DNA of 62,352 bases from Clostridia bacterium (GCA_017441705.1 JAFRWU010000070.1:1-62352); one strand, 5' to 3'. Shown: positions 1 through 8,141, numbered from the stretch's first letter. Notes: generated by a model from the letters alone, not told the origin. Translations and numbers: made by a program.

Positions 1-77
1 CCTTTGGCGAGTTCACCCCTGTCCACGATTCTAACGAGCATCGGATTTTGCACCCCAAAATCCCAAGCAGAGAGACA

Positions 78-111
78 AAACCGGCGTGACCAAAAACGGT
101 CACGCCGGTTT
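78..111. terminator. Perfect 14-bp hairpin, likely intrinsic terminator
   Basis: Arms at 78-91 and 98-111 pair perfectly around a 6-nt A-rich loop. Read on the minus strand the stem is followed by TTTTGTCTC, read on the plus strand by TCATGTCATC, so a minus-strand or two-way terminator is plausible. The gene it serves lies outside the window. Confidence 0.6.
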
Positions 112-165
112 CATGTCATCTTTGCTTCTAGTGACTACCTCGATGCAACTTCCATACGAAGTGTG

Positions 166-208
166 CCCCGATGGGGACTTTCTTTTTTGGCTGCCGAAGA
201 AGGATTTG
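166..208. repeat. Duplicated tRNA-Gln 3' end and terminator (copy 1)
   Basis: These 43 bases match 318-361 except for one T in the T-run. The repeat holds the 3' acceptor arm and part of the T arm of the tRNA-Gln plus one arm of its terminator, then breaks off inside the T stem. It is a partial copy and not a functional tRNA. The geometry, a truncated tRNA 3' end beside an intact tRNA, resembles an attachment-site duplication or a tRNA-associated repeat; no integrase is in view. Confidence 0.75.
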
Positions 209-233
209 TTCTCGCGCTCGACGCGCTCGGTCA

Positions 234-278
234 GGGCGCGGGAAAACGATCCCCCGGATCGTTTTCTGTCACGCGCCC
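234..278. repeat. Nested palindrome between the two tRNA-end repeats
   Basis: Outer arms 234-240 and 272-278 (7 bp) enclose perfect inner arms 242-252 and 256-266 (11 bp) with a CCC loop. The hairpin sits exactly between the two direct repeats and has no T-run, so it is not a standard terminator. A REP- or MITE-like element is one reading. Confidence 0.65.
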
Positions 279-304
279 GTTCAAATCCTTTCCGATGAAA
301 ATCA

Positions 305-341
305 AAAAAAGAAAGCCCCCCGATGGGGACTTTCTTTTTTT
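305..341 (-). terminator. Intrinsic terminator of tRNA-Gln
   Basis: An A-run, a stem with GAAAG/CTTTC and CCCC/GGGG pairing and a T-run lie immediately after the CCA end of the tRNA on the minus strand. The symmetric A and T runs mean it could act in both directions. Confidence 0.8.
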
Positions 342-414
342 GGCTGCCGAAGAAGGATTTGAACCCTCACAAACAGATCCAGAGTCTGTCGTGCTACCAT
401 TACACAATTCGGCA
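341..414 (-). tRNA. tRNA-Gln (CUG anticodon)
   Basis: On the minus strand the 7-bp acceptor stem TGCCGAA/TTCGGCA, D arm, 5-bp anticodon stem ACAGA/TCTGT with loop CTCTGGA (anticodon CTG), T arm with GGTTCAAATCC and an encoded 3' CCA can all be read. Length is 74 nt including CCA. The anticodon reads CAG. The window also encodes a glutaminyl-tRNA synthetase, so direct charging of this tRNA is likely. Confidence 0.95.
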
Positions 415-570
415 ATACGGCCCACTGCGTTTCCGCAACGGTGATATTATATCACGGAATCCGGAAAAGTCAAGAGGTATTTTTCGGAAATGATACGGAC
501 GGAACGCGGCGCTGCGGCGGACGTGAGACCGGGAGGATGGAAAAAAGCGGCGGCGTTTCCCCGGAAAAGC

Positions 571-610
571 GCAAAAAGAAGCTCCGGCCGCGCGGAACGC
601 ACGGCCGGAG
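571..610 (-). terminator. Terminator after galactonate dehydratase-like gene
   Basis: Arms 582-590 and 602-610 (9 bp, CTCCGGCCG/CGGCCGGAG) are followed on the minus strand by CTTCTTTTTGC. It lies about 40 bases past the stop of the minus-strand gene at 648. Confidence 0.75.
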
Positions 611-647
611 GATCCGCCGGTCTTTTCCCGGGATGAGAGCGAAAAGA

Positions 648-1766
648 TCACCAGACGGCGACGCTGCCGTCCTCGTACCAGTAGCGCGGGGTCTCCCAGT
701 TGCCCTCGAAGGTCTTTTCGGCGATGGCTTCCTCGTCCAGCTCGATGCCGAGGCCCGGCTTGGTCGGCGTTTTGACGTAGCCGTTTTCCACCACGAAGGG
801 CTCCTTCAGATAGCCGGCGCCCATGGTGACCGATTCCTGGCAGAGGAAGTTCGGGATGGCGGCGTCCAGCTGGAAGCAGGCGGCCAGCGCGATGGGCCCC
901 AGGGGGCAGTGCGGCGCCATCGTGGCGTAGGAGGCCTCCGCCATGCCGGCGATCAGGCGGCATTCGGAGATGCCGCCCGCGTGGGAAAGGTCGGGCTGCA
1001 GCACCACGGCGGCCTGCTTTTCCAGGACTTCGCGGAACTGCCACTTGGTGAAGAGGCGTTCGCCGGTGGCAATGGGAATATAGGTGGAACGGGCAACGCG
1101 GGCCAGCTCGTCCAGGTTGCCGGGCAGGACCGGCTCCTCGATGAACAGGGGCTGGTATTCCTCGACCGCCTTGATCAGGATCATGGCCATGGCGGGCGAA
1201 ACCTCGCCGTGGAAGTCGATGCCGAGATCGCATTCCGGCCCGATGATCTCGCGGGTCTGGGCGATCCTGTCGGCGAATTCCTGCACCTTCTTCATGGTGT
1301 CGATGAACTTCACCGGGCCGCCGACGCCGGTTTTGAAGGCGGTGTAGCCCTTTGCCTTCGACGCGGTGGCGGAAGCCTGGATCTCCTCGTAATTGCTGCC
1401 GCCGAAGTGGCCGTAGACCTTGATCTTGTCGCGGGTGCGGCCGCCGAGCAGCTCGTACACCGGAACGCCGTAGAATTTGCCCTTGATATCCCAGAGGGCC
1501 TGATCGATGCCGGCGATGGCGCTGGTCAGCACCGGGCCGCCCTGATAGAACTGTCCGAGATAGATGGCCTGCCAGTGATGGGTGATGCGCAGCGGATCCT
1601 GACCGATCAGGTACCGTTCGGCGATCTCCCTGACGCAGGTTTCCACCGTCTGCGCGCGGCCTTCCACCACAGGCTCGCCCAGGCCGACGATCCCTTCGTC
1701 GGTGTGGATCTTCAGAAAGAGCCAGCGGGGTTTGACGTGGATGGTTTCCAGCTTCGTGATCTTCAT
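648..1766 (-). CDS. dgoD: D-galactonate dehydratase-like enolase-superfamily enzyme
   Basis: The 372-residue protein belongs to the mandelate racemase / muconate lactonizing branch of the enolase superfamily and resembles D-galactonate dehydratase along its whole length. Known DgoD enzymes remove water from D-galactonate to give 2-keto-3-deoxygalactonate. Visible residues fit: metal ligands D184, E210 and E236, catalytic H186 in GIDFHG and H286 in APHCPLG. I chose the ATG at 1766 because AAGGAAGG precedes it and homologs begin MKITK; an in-frame ATG at 1802 lacks a site. No KDG kinase or KDPG-type aldolase is next to it, so the exact sugar acid is not certain. It is transcribed alone, from a promoter at 1807-1834. 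Confidence 0.85.
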   Translation of the reverse strand: MKITKLETIHVKPRWLFLKIHTDEGIVGLGEPVVEGRAQTVETCVREIAERYLIGQDPLRITHHWQAIYLGQFYQGGPVLTSAIAGIDQALWDIKGKFYGVPVYELLGGRTRDKIKVYGHFGGSNYEEIQASATASKAKGYTAFKTGVGGPVKFIDTMKKVQEFADRIAQTREIIGPECDLGIDFHGEVSPAMAMILIKAVEEYQPLFIEEPVLPGNLDELARVARSTYIPIATGERLFTKWQFREVLEKQAAVVLQPDLSHAGGISECRLIAGMAEASYATMAPHCPLGPIALAACFQLDAAIPNFLCQESVTMGAGYLKEPFVVENGYVKTPTKPGLGIELDEEAIAEKTFEGNWETPRYWYEDGSVAVW

Positions 1767-1806
1767 AAGCGCGTTCCTTCCTTTCATGCATGTGGCTTCC
1801 ATCCCT

Positions 1807-1834
1807 ATTATACACGATTTCCGGTTTCTTGCAA
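1807..1834 (-). promoter_or_regulatory. Predicted sigma-A promoter of dgoD
   Basis: On the minus strand TTGCAA (1834-1829) and TATAAT (1812-1807) are separated by 16 bp, about 40 bases upstream of the chosen start codon. Confidence 0.65.
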
Positions 1835-1938
1835 GAGGGCGGCCGGTTCATTTTCCCGCCGTTTTCCTCCCCGCCGGCCCGGCCGCGCCCCGCGCCTTCT
1901 TTTCGATAAAAAGAAGAGCAAATAGCAAAATATTGGTG

Positions 1939-1967
1939 TTGTAATGCCTTTTTCGCTATGGTATAAT
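1939..1967 (+). promoter_or_regulatory. Predicted promoter of the ABC operon
   Basis: TTGTAA, a 17-bp spacer ending in TGG, then TATAAT. The TGG directly before the -10 is an extended -10 motif. A leader of about 120 nt precedes the first gene. Confidence 0.65.
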
Positions 1968-2095
1968 ATCGTGTGGAATTCCCGTCGGAAGCATGGGGAG
2001 CCGGCCTTTGCCGGAAATGCGGCGAAAAGGCGCGCTCCCACGCCCCTCCGGGCGGTGTTTCCGTCGTTTTGAAGACATATGGGAGGCAAGCGCAC

Positions 2096-3187
2096 ATGAT
2101 AGAAGTGACAAATCTTGTCAAGCATTACGGCGATAAAAAAGCGGTCAACGACATCAGCTTTTTCATCGACGAGGGCGAGGTCGTCGGCTTCCTCGGGCCC
2201 AACGGCGCGGGGAAATCCACCACCATGAATATCATAACCGGATACCTTTCCGCCACCTCCGGCAGCGTGAAGATCGCCGGGATCGATATCCTGGAGGATC
2301 CCATCCCGGCAAAAAAGCGCCTCGGGTATCTGCCGGAAAACCCGCCGCTCTATTTTGACATGACCGTCAAGGAATACCTCAATTTCATCTACGAGCTGAA
2401 GGGATGCCGCGGCACGACCGAGGAGAAGAAAAAGCATATCGCAAACATCTGCGAGATCGTGGGCATCGACAACGTCTACGGACGGATGACCCGCAACCTT
2501 TCCAAAGGATACAAGCAGCGCGTCGGTCTGGCGCAGGCGCTGGTGGGCGATCCCGACGTCCTGATCCTGGACGAGCCCACGGTGGGCCTCGACCCGATCC
2601 AGATCATCGAGATCCGCAACGTCATCAAGGACCTCGGCAAAAAGCGCACCGTCATCCTCTCCAGCCACATCCTTCCGGAGATCCAGCAGATCTGCGGGCG
2701 GGTGCTGGTGATCAACAAGGGCAAGCTGATCGCCGACGACACGCCGGAAAACCTGGCGCGCACCGTGGAAAGCGAACGCCGCTACAACCTCCGGGTCACG
2801 GGCAATCCCGAAATGATCGTCAGCGTCCTGAAAAACATCGACGGCATGAAATCGGTCACGCCGCAGGGCTCCAAGGAAGTCGGCTCCACCGACTATCTCA
2901 TCGTCTCCCGCGAAAACGAGGACGTGCGGCAGAAGATCTTCCTGTCCCTGGAAAAAGCGGGGCTGCCGGTCCTGCAGCTGACGCCGGTGGGCGCCACGCT
3001 GGAGGATATCTTCATCAAGCTGACCGGCCAGCGTGTCGTCGAAGACGAGGGCCGGACGGGCCGCGTCCGCCGCAGCCGCAAAAAGGACGCGTCGGGCGAC
3101 GTCAACCGTTCTCTGAGTCTTTCGGAGGAGGCCCGCGCCGCCGATAAAGCCGACGCGAAAAAAGCGAAAAGGGGGAAGAAACGTTGA
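2096..3187 (+). CDS. ABC transporter ATP-binding protein (GldA/CcmA-like)
   Basis: The 363-residue protein is the ATPase subunit of an ABC-2 type export system. Walker A GPNGAGKST lies at residues 34-42, the signature LSKGYKQRVGLAQAL near 136-150 and Walker B with LDEPTVGLD near 158-166. About 50 residues at the C-terminus are Lys/Arg/Glu-rich and likely disordered, which is longer than a minimal subunit. The ATG at 2096 follows GGGAGG; an upstream in-frame ATG at 1973 overlaps the promoter. Its stop overlaps the TTG start of the permease by 4 bases (TTGA), so translation is probably coupled. Together with the next two genes it matches the GldA-GldF-GldG layout; the substrate is unknown. Confidence 0.9.
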   Translation: MIEVTNLVKHYGDKKAVNDISFFIDEGEVVGFLGPNGAGKSTTMNIITGYLSATSGSVKIAGIDILEDPIPAKKRLGYLPENPPLYFDMTVKEYLNFIYELKGCRGTTEEKKKHIANICEIVGIDNVYGRMTRNLSKGYKQRVGLAQALVGDPDVLILDEPTVGLDPIQIIEIRNVIKDLGKKRTVILSSHILPEIQQICGRVLVINKGKLIADDTPENLARTVESERRYNLRVTGNPEMIVSVLKNIDGMKSVTPQGSKEVGSTDYLIVSRENEDVRQKIFLSLEKAGLPVLQLTPVGATLEDIFIKLTGQRVVEDEGRTGRVRRSRKKDASGDVNRSLSLSEEARAADKADAKKAKRGKKR

Positions 3188-3891
3188 TCGCCATCTATAA
3201 AAGAGACCTGAAGGCGCTGTACAAAACGCCGGTGGGCTACGTGTTCAGCGGGACCCTTCTGCTCCTGTTCTACGTGCTTTTCTACATCTTCAACGTCTAT
3301 ACCACCCAGACCTCCGATATTTCGGTGGTCATGGGCAACCTGATCTACTGGCTGTTCCTGCCGATCCCGATCCTGACGATGCGGCTCGTGACCGAGGAAT
3401 ACCGCCAGAAAACCGATCAGCTTCTCCTGACCGCGCCGGTGAGCTCCTTCTCCATCGTTCTGGGCAAATATCTCGCGGGCATGGTGTCGATCCTGATCAC
3501 CGTGGTCCTGAGCCTGGCGATCCCGATCATCATCTCGATCTACGGAGAGCTTCTGGGCTGGACCATGTTCGGCAACTACGTGGCTCTGATCGCCGCGTCC
3601 AGCACCTTCCTTTCCATCGCCATCTTTATTTCCTCCCTGACCGAGAACCTTCTGGTTTCCATCATCGCCAACTGGGGCGCCTTCATCGCTCTGATCTATC
3701 TGGACGACCTGGCTTCCCTGACCGGCAGCGCGGCCATCATCAAGATCGCGAACAGCATCTCCCCCTTCATGCGATTCCAGAGCTTCGCCTACGGACAGTT
3801 CAGCTTCGGCGATCTGATCTATTACGTCTCCGTCGCCGCCCTTTTCCTGTTCCTGGCCTCCCGGATCCTGGAAAAGAAGCGCTACAGCTGA
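3184..3891 (+). CDS. ABC-2 type permease (GldF-like)
   Basis: This 235-residue protein has a hydrophobic pattern consistent with six membrane segments (about residues 17-37, 54-72, 100-122, 132-155, 158-176 and 212-230) and the soluble signature TEEYRQKTDQLLLTAPVS after the second segment that is typical of ABC-2 permeases. It starts with TTG inside the stop of the ATPase gene and is followed 20 bases later by the GldG-like gene. It is expected to form the membrane channel with the ATPase. The family includes the Bacteroidetes gliding components and many unrelated Gram-positive systems, so a role in motility should not be assumed. Confidence 0.85.
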   Translation: MIAIYKRDLKALYKTPVGYVFSGTLLLLFYVLFYIFNVYTTQTSDISVVMGNLIYWLFLPIPILTMRLVTEEYRQKTDQLLLTAPVSSFSIVLGKYLAGMVSILITVVLSLAIPIIISIYGELLGWTMFGNYVALIAASSTFLSIAIFISSLTENLLVSIIANWGAFIALIYLDDLASLTGSAAIIKIANSISPFMRFQSFAYGQFSFGDLIYYVSVAALFLFLASRILEKKRYS

Positions 3892-3911
3892 TCGGGAGGA
3901 GGGAGTAAGAC

Positions 3912-5399
3912 ATGAAAAAACCGACTTTCAGCAAAAGAGTGACCTACGGCGCCTCCGCCATCGCCTTCACCGCCATCGTGATCGCGGCGGCGATCCTGCT
4001 CAACGTGGCGGCCAGCCTTCTGACCGACCGCTTCAACCTCAAGGCCGACATGACCGCCGATCAGCGCTACGATATTTCGGACGCCACGGTGGACATGCTG
4101 AAAAACGTGGAAAACGACATCACGATCTATATGCTCGCCCCCGAGGCCGACGTGGTGGACACCGACAAGACCCTCGGCATTTACGGGCCCAGCATCGCCT
4201 CCATCCTGAACCGCTATCCCACCCTTTCGGGCGGGAAGGTCAAGGTGGAATACGTGGACATCGAGAGGAACCCCTCCTTTACCCAGGGCTTCCAGCTCGG
4301 CGAGATCCCCTCGTATTCGATCCTGGTGAAAAGCAACGCGGCCTATCGCCTCCTGACCTATTACGATTACATTTATTTCCGCGCGGCCGACAGCTTCAGC
4401 GAACAGAAGCCGGTCGGTCTGAATCTGGAGCACGCTCTGGCTTCGGCTATCTACTACTGCGACACCGGTTCCCGCCGCAACGCCGTCCTGCTTGACGGCA
4501 AGGGCGAAAACAACGGCCGGGACGGCGGCAACGGCACGAAGCTGGTCGCCTTCCTGGAATCCAACAACTTCAGCGTCACCTACGTCAACCTGACCACCGA
4601 GACCCTGCCGGAGGACACCGATCTGATCGTGATCTGCTCCCCCGAAAAGGACTATTCCCCCGACGAAATCGCCGTTCTGGATTCCTATCTGAACCGGAAT
4701 CTCGGCAAGGTGATCGTTTCGCTCGGCACCGAAAGCAAGGACGCCGCGAACCTTTTGTACTACCTGAGAGAATACGGCCTGACGATCGGCGACAAGGCCC
4801 TTTACGACAGCTCCAACAGCCGCACCGGACATCCCGAAGCGATCCGCGTCAATCCCATCTCCTCCGACATCATGCAGAGCCTTACCTCCGTGGATACCAT
4901 GCTGATCTTCGCGAACAGCCTGAAAATGTCCACCATGGACGTCGCCGGTACCGGCTGGTCGAAGCAGGATCTTCTGAACACCTACGACTCCGCCTTCGCC
5001 AAGCCGGCCGATCTGGAACGCGATCCCGCCTCGGTCACCCGCGATCCGGACGACGAGACCGGCGTCTTCACCGTCGCTTCGCTTCTGACCCGCAAGCCCA
5101 CGGTGGACAAGGTCGGCGATGAAACCAGCGGCAAGCTCCTGGTGCTCAGCTCCGGCGACGCTCTGAGCGACACCTATTTCAACAGCAGCTCCTACACCAA
5201 CTGGAGCTTCATGTCGGTCCTCCTCAGCGACTTCTTCGGCGGCAACGACCTTTCCGTCTTCAAGTACAAGGTCTTCACCACCGGCGAACTGGTGACCCTG
5301 GAAATCGACCGGCAGATCATCCTCGGCGTGCTGATCGCCATCCCGGTCCTGCTCTTTGCGGGCGGCGTGGTGGTCTGGTTCAGAAGAAAGAACCTCTGA
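3912..5399 (+). CDS. GldG-like ABC transporter auxiliary protein
   Basis: The 495-residue protein has one N-terminal membrane segment (about residues 15-35), a large extracytoplasmic region resembling the GldG / ABC_transp_aux family (paired alpha/beta domains with the YEYVDIERNP-like strand near 115), and a second membrane segment near 468-488 followed by a short RRKNL tail. A GGGAGGAGGGAG ribosome site precedes the ATG. It completes a three-gene operon with the ATPase and permease. Function in Firmicutes is not established; proteolysis, envelope assembly or export of an unknown ligand are all possible. Confidence 0.8.
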   Translation: MKKPTFSKRVTYGASAIAFTAIVIAAAILLNVAASLLTDRFNLKADMTADQRYDISDATVDMLKNVENDITIYMLAPEADVVDTDKTLGIYGPSIASILNRYPTLSGGKVKVEYVDIERNPSFTQGFQLGEIPSYSILVKSNAAYRLLTYYDYIYFRAADSFSEQKPVGLNLEHALASAIYYCDTGSRRNAVLLDGKGENNGRDGGNGTKLVAFLESNNFSVTYVNLTTETLPEDTDLIVICSPEKDYSPDEIAVLDSYLNRNLGKVIVSLGTESKDAANLLYYLREYGLTIGDKALYDSSNSRTGHPEAIRVNPISSDIMQSLTSVDTMLIFANSLKMSTMDVAGTGWSKQDLLNTYDSAFAKPADLERDPASVTRDPDDETGVFTVASLLTRKPTVDKVGDETSGKLLVLSSGDALSDTYFNSSSYTNWSFMSVLLSDFFGGNDLSVFKYKVFTTGELVTLEIDRQIILGVLIAIPVLLFAGGVVVWFRRKNL

Positions 5400-5413
5400 T
5401 CCCTCCGACAAAA

Positions 5414-5455
5414 GGCGGCCTTGACGCGTCATACGCGTCAAAGGCCGTCTCTCTT
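5414..5455 (+). terminator. Terminator of the ABC operon
   Basis: GGCGGCCTTGACGCG and CGCGTCAAAGGCCGTC pair around a TCATA loop with one bulged base, followed by CTCTTT. It begins 15 bases after the last stop of the operon. Confidence 0.65.
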
Positions 5456-5501
5456 TAGCGGTCGGACCGGTCCGGCGAAGCCGGAAGAAAGGATAAAGGC
5501 A

Positions 5502-7577
5502 ATGAACAAAGAGCTTTCCCGTGCGGTACGGGGCGACATGCTGTTCCGTTACGAGATCAACGGAGAAAACCGGGTGGGCCTCACCCTTCTCCCCCTTGCG
5601 GCCGAGCCGCTCCTCAAAGAAAAGGACGCGCTGCCCGAGCCTCTGATCCAGCTTTACGTCCGCGGCGACAATCTGCCCGCCGCCTTTTCGTCGGGCCGCA
5701 CCATGGCGGGCTCCGGATCGGTGGAGAGACTGGTCTTCCGGGGGCAGGAGACCGGAGAGGAGAGGATCGTCACGCGCTTCGAGGACCCGGGGCGCGGGCT
5801 CCGTCTTCGCCACGTGCTGGCCTTTCCGGAAGGATGCCGGGCCGCGGAGATCTGGACCGAAGCCGAAAACGCCGGGGACGCGCCCTTTACGCTGGAGATG
5901 CTTTCCAGCGGGACCTTCGGCGGACTGACCCCCTTCGACGCGGGCGAAGCGCCCGACTCCATGGAGATCACCGTCGCCCTTTCCTCCTGGAGCGCCGAGG
6001 GGAGATTCGTCACCGAAAGCGTCGAAAACGCCGGACTGGAGCCCAGCTGGGCGCGCCACGGCGTGCGCGTGAAAAAGATCGGCGTGGCCGGCTCCATGCC
6101 GGTGAACGGGTACTTCCCCTTCCTCGCCGTGCACGACAGGCTGCGCGACGTAAGCTGGGCGGCGGCGCTGGAAGCGTCCTCGTCCTGGCAGATGGAGCTG
6201 CGGCGCAAGGACTGCGGCCTTTCCCTTTCGGGCGGACTTGCCGATTACGATTCCGGCCACTGGGCCAGGACCCTTTCGCCCGGCGAGACCTTCCGGACTC
6301 CCTCCCTCTATCTCACGACCACTGCGGGAGACGCGGAAAAAGCTTCCCAGCGGCTTCTGGATCTGCAGGAGAGGAACCGTCCGAAAACCCTTTCCCTTCC
6401 GCCCGTGATGTACAACGAATACTGCACCACCTGGGGCGTGCCGAGTCACGAAAACCTCAAGGCTATCACGGAGAAGCTCCGGGGACGGGGCTTCGAGTAT
6501 CTGGTCATCGACGCCGGATGGTATAAAAGCGAAAAATACGACTGGTCGGTCACCGGCGGCGACTGGGTGCCGGCGGAGAAGCTCCTCTTCCCCGAAGGCT
6601 TCCGGAAGACGGCGGACATGATCCGGGACGCCGGCATGATCCCGGGTCTCTGGTTCGAATCCGAAACCTGCGGACCGAAGGCGGACCTTCACGAAAAGGA
6701 AGAGTGGTTCCTCACCCGGAACGGGTCGATCGTGGACACCGGCGGCCGCCGCTTCCTGGATATGCGGAAGCCTGAGGTGCAGGCTTACCTGGACGAAAAG
6801 GTCATCGGCCAGCTGAAAAAATACGGCTTCGGTTACATCAAAAACGACTACAACGACGACGTCGGCATCGGCGCCGACGATCCCGACTCTCTCGGCGAGG
6901 GCCTCCGGCAGTCGATCGAGGGGAGCAAGGCCTTCTTCCGGCGGCTGCGCCGGGAGATCCCGGGGCTCGTGATGGAAAACTGCTCCTCCGGCGGGCACCG
7001 GCTGGAGCCTTCCCTGATGGCGCTTTTCGATATGGCGTCCTTCTCCGACGCCCACGAGTGCGTCTCGATCCCGATCATCGCCGCGAACCTGCACCGGCTG
7101 ATCCTGCCGATCCAGTCCCAGATCTGGGCGGTGCTGCACGGGAGCGACAGTCTGCGCAGGCTTCACTATTCCATGGTGAACACGTTCCTCGGCGCCATGT
7201 GTCTTTCGGGCGACATCTACGCCATGAACAAGGAGCAGTGGGCGCTGGTGGACCGGGATATCGCCTTTTACCGGAAGGTCCGGCATCTGATCGCCCGGGG
7301 CGACTCCCGCGTCGTGCAGAAGGGCCTCACCTCCTGGTCCGATCCGAAGGGGTATCAGTGGGTGATCCGGGAAAACGAAAGCGAGGCGCTGGTCACCCTG
7401 CACACCTTCGGCGGGGATCTTCCGAAGGCGGTTTCGATCCCGACGGGTGAGGGCGAGATCCTCGACGCCGTCACAAGCGAAGGGAACGCCGCCGCGATCG
7501 CCGGCGGGAACCTCACGGCGGAAATCAAGGCGAATTTCGAGGCGGCCGCCTTTTATATCCGGAAGAAACCGCGGTAA
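5502..7577 (+). CDS. GH36 alpha-galactosidase
   Basis: The 691-residue protein is a glycoside hydrolase of family 36, which releases terminal alpha-1,6-galactose from raffinose-type sugars and galactomannan. An N-terminal beta-sandwich (about 1-290) precedes the catalytic barrel. The nucleophile is the Asp of YIKNDYND near residue 450, and the acid/base is the Asp of SDAHE near 515. No signal peptide is seen, so it should be cytoplasmic and act on imported oligosaccharides. The ATG at 5502 follows AGAAAGGA. It stands alone between two terminators. Some GH36 enzymes act on N-acetylgalactosamine, so the exact substrate is inferred. Confidence 0.88.
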   Translation: MNKELSRAVRGDMLFRYEINGENRVGLTLLPLAAEPLLKEKDALPEPLIQLYVRGDNLPAAFSSGRTMAGSGSVERLVFRGQETGEERIVTRFEDPGRGLRLRHVLAFPEGCRAAEIWTEAENAGDAPFTLEMLSSGTFGGLTPFDAGEAPDSMEITVALSSWSAEGRFVTESVENAGLEPSWARHGVRVKKIGVAGSMPVNGYFPFLAVHDRLRDVSWAAALEASSSWQMELRRKDCGLSLSGGLADYDSGHWARTLSPGETFRTPSLYLTTTAGDAEKASQRLLDLQERNRPKTLSLPPVMYNEYCTTWGVPSHENLKAITEKLRGRGFEYLVIDAGWYKSEKYDWSVTGGDWVPAEKLLFPEGFRKTADMIRDAGMIPGLWFESETCGPKADLHEKEEWFLTRNGSIVDTGGRRFLDMRKPEVQAYLDEKVIGQLKKYGFGYIKNDYNDDVGIGADDPDSLGEGLRQSIEGSKAFFRRLRREIPGLVMENCSSGGHRLEPSLMALFDMASFSDAHECVSIPIIAANLHRLILPIQSQIWAVLHGSDSLRRLHYSMVNTFLGAMCLSGDIYAMNKEQWALVDRDIAFYRKVRHLIARGDSRVVQKGLTSWSDPKGYQWVIRENESEALVTLHTFGGDLPKAVSIPTGEGEILDAVTSEGNAAAIAGGNLTAEIKANFEAAAFYIRKKPR

Positions 7578-7580
7578 AGA

Positions 7581-7623
7581 AAAAAAGATCCCGCTCCGGC
7601 CCGGCCGGAGCGGGATCTTTTTT
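7581..7623. terminator. Bidirectional terminator
   Basis: A 19-bp perfect stem (7581-7599 with 7605-7623) starts with six A and ends with six T. It serves the GH36 gene from the left and the convergent PH-domain gene, whose stop is at 7625, from the right. Confidence 0.9.
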
Positions 7624-7624
7624 C

Positions 7625-8104
7625 TTATCTTTCCAGCGAATCGGGGACGCCGTTGCGATTGGCGTCGGTGCGGTCGACCGGAGGCGGGGGCGGAGGATTC
7701 TGCCCCTCGAACGCGTGAGGGTGTCCCGTCACGCTCTCGCTGGTGAAAACGCGGTGCTTCTGACGGGATTCGTCCACCAGACGGGAGAGCATTTCCTTGA
7801 CCTCCGCAGGATGGCGGATATGCTTGATGTCGAAATTCTGCTGGGTCGCGTCGGAGCTGTCGCAGTGGATGGTGCCGAGCCGGAACATTTTTTGCCGGAG
7901 GGTACGCCTGAGCGTCACGTCGGTGATGCGGTAAAGCCGGACCTCGTCCTCCACGCTGGTGAAAAAGCCGGTGGTGATATAGAGCCGTTCCTCGTCCAGA
8001 GCGTATTTCGTAAAGCTCCAGGGCAGGCCGAAAAGCGTGTGCTTCCGGTCCTTCCACAGATAGGTCTTCTTTTCCGGCTTCTGTTTTTTCTCTTTCTTTG
8101 CCAT
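7625..8104 (-). CDS. PH-domain protein with calcium-loop-like tail
   Basis: The 159-residue protein has a Lys-rich start, then a bacterial pleckstrin-homology-like domain of the YdbT/bPH type (about residues 25-110), where LYITTGFFTSVEDEVRLYRI is the typical strand pattern. A Pro-rich linker (PPPPPP near 138-144) leads to the tail DRTDANRNGVPDSLER, which looks like a calcium-binding loop of the kind found in thrombospondin type 3 or dockerin repeats. There is no signal peptide or membrane segment. GGGAGG precedes the ATG. The gene lies downstream of the dnaD-dnaI pair and may be co-transcribed with it. Function unknown. Confidence 0.75.
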   Translation of the reverse strand: MAKKEKKQKPEKKTYLWKDRKHTLFGLPWSFTKYALDEERLYITTGFFTSVEDEVRLYRITDVTLRRTLRQKMFRLGTIHCDSSDATQQNFDIKHIRHPAEVKEMLSRLVDESRQKHRVFTSESVTGHPHAFEGQNPPPPPPVDRTDANRNGVPDSLER

Positions 8105-8141
8105 GCTGCATCCTCCCTTGCTTGATCGATATGCCCTTACG

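Larger units (their letters stand above)
1..340. other. Non-coding leader with tRNA-derived repeats
   Basis: No believable gene lies here. The stretch holds a perfect 14-bp hairpin at 78-111, a 43-nt copy of the tRNA-Gln 3' end plus terminator at 166-208, a nested palindrome at 234-278, and the terminator of the tRNA at 305-341. Short open frames across it translate repeats and tRNA sequence and have no ribosome site or codon pattern of their own. Confidence 0.7.
1767..2095. other. Divergent intergenic region with two promoters
   Basis: These 329 bases separate dgoD (leftward) from the ABC operon (rightward). A minus-strand promoter lies at 1807-1834 and a plus-strand promoter at 1939-1967. 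I see no gene between them; the remainder is GC-rich leader sequence. Confidence 0.6.

Noticed and set aside
4..444. Open frames across the tRNA-Gln region
   Set aside because: They translate tRNA, terminator and repeat sequence; such products are known false predictions around tRNA genes.
3882..8111. 1409-residue minus-strand open frame
   Set aside because: It lies antisense to the GldG-like and GH36 genes and has a low-complexity His/Arg/Gly/Asp composition typical of GC-rich shadow frames; only the separate PH-domain frame at its upstream end is a gene.
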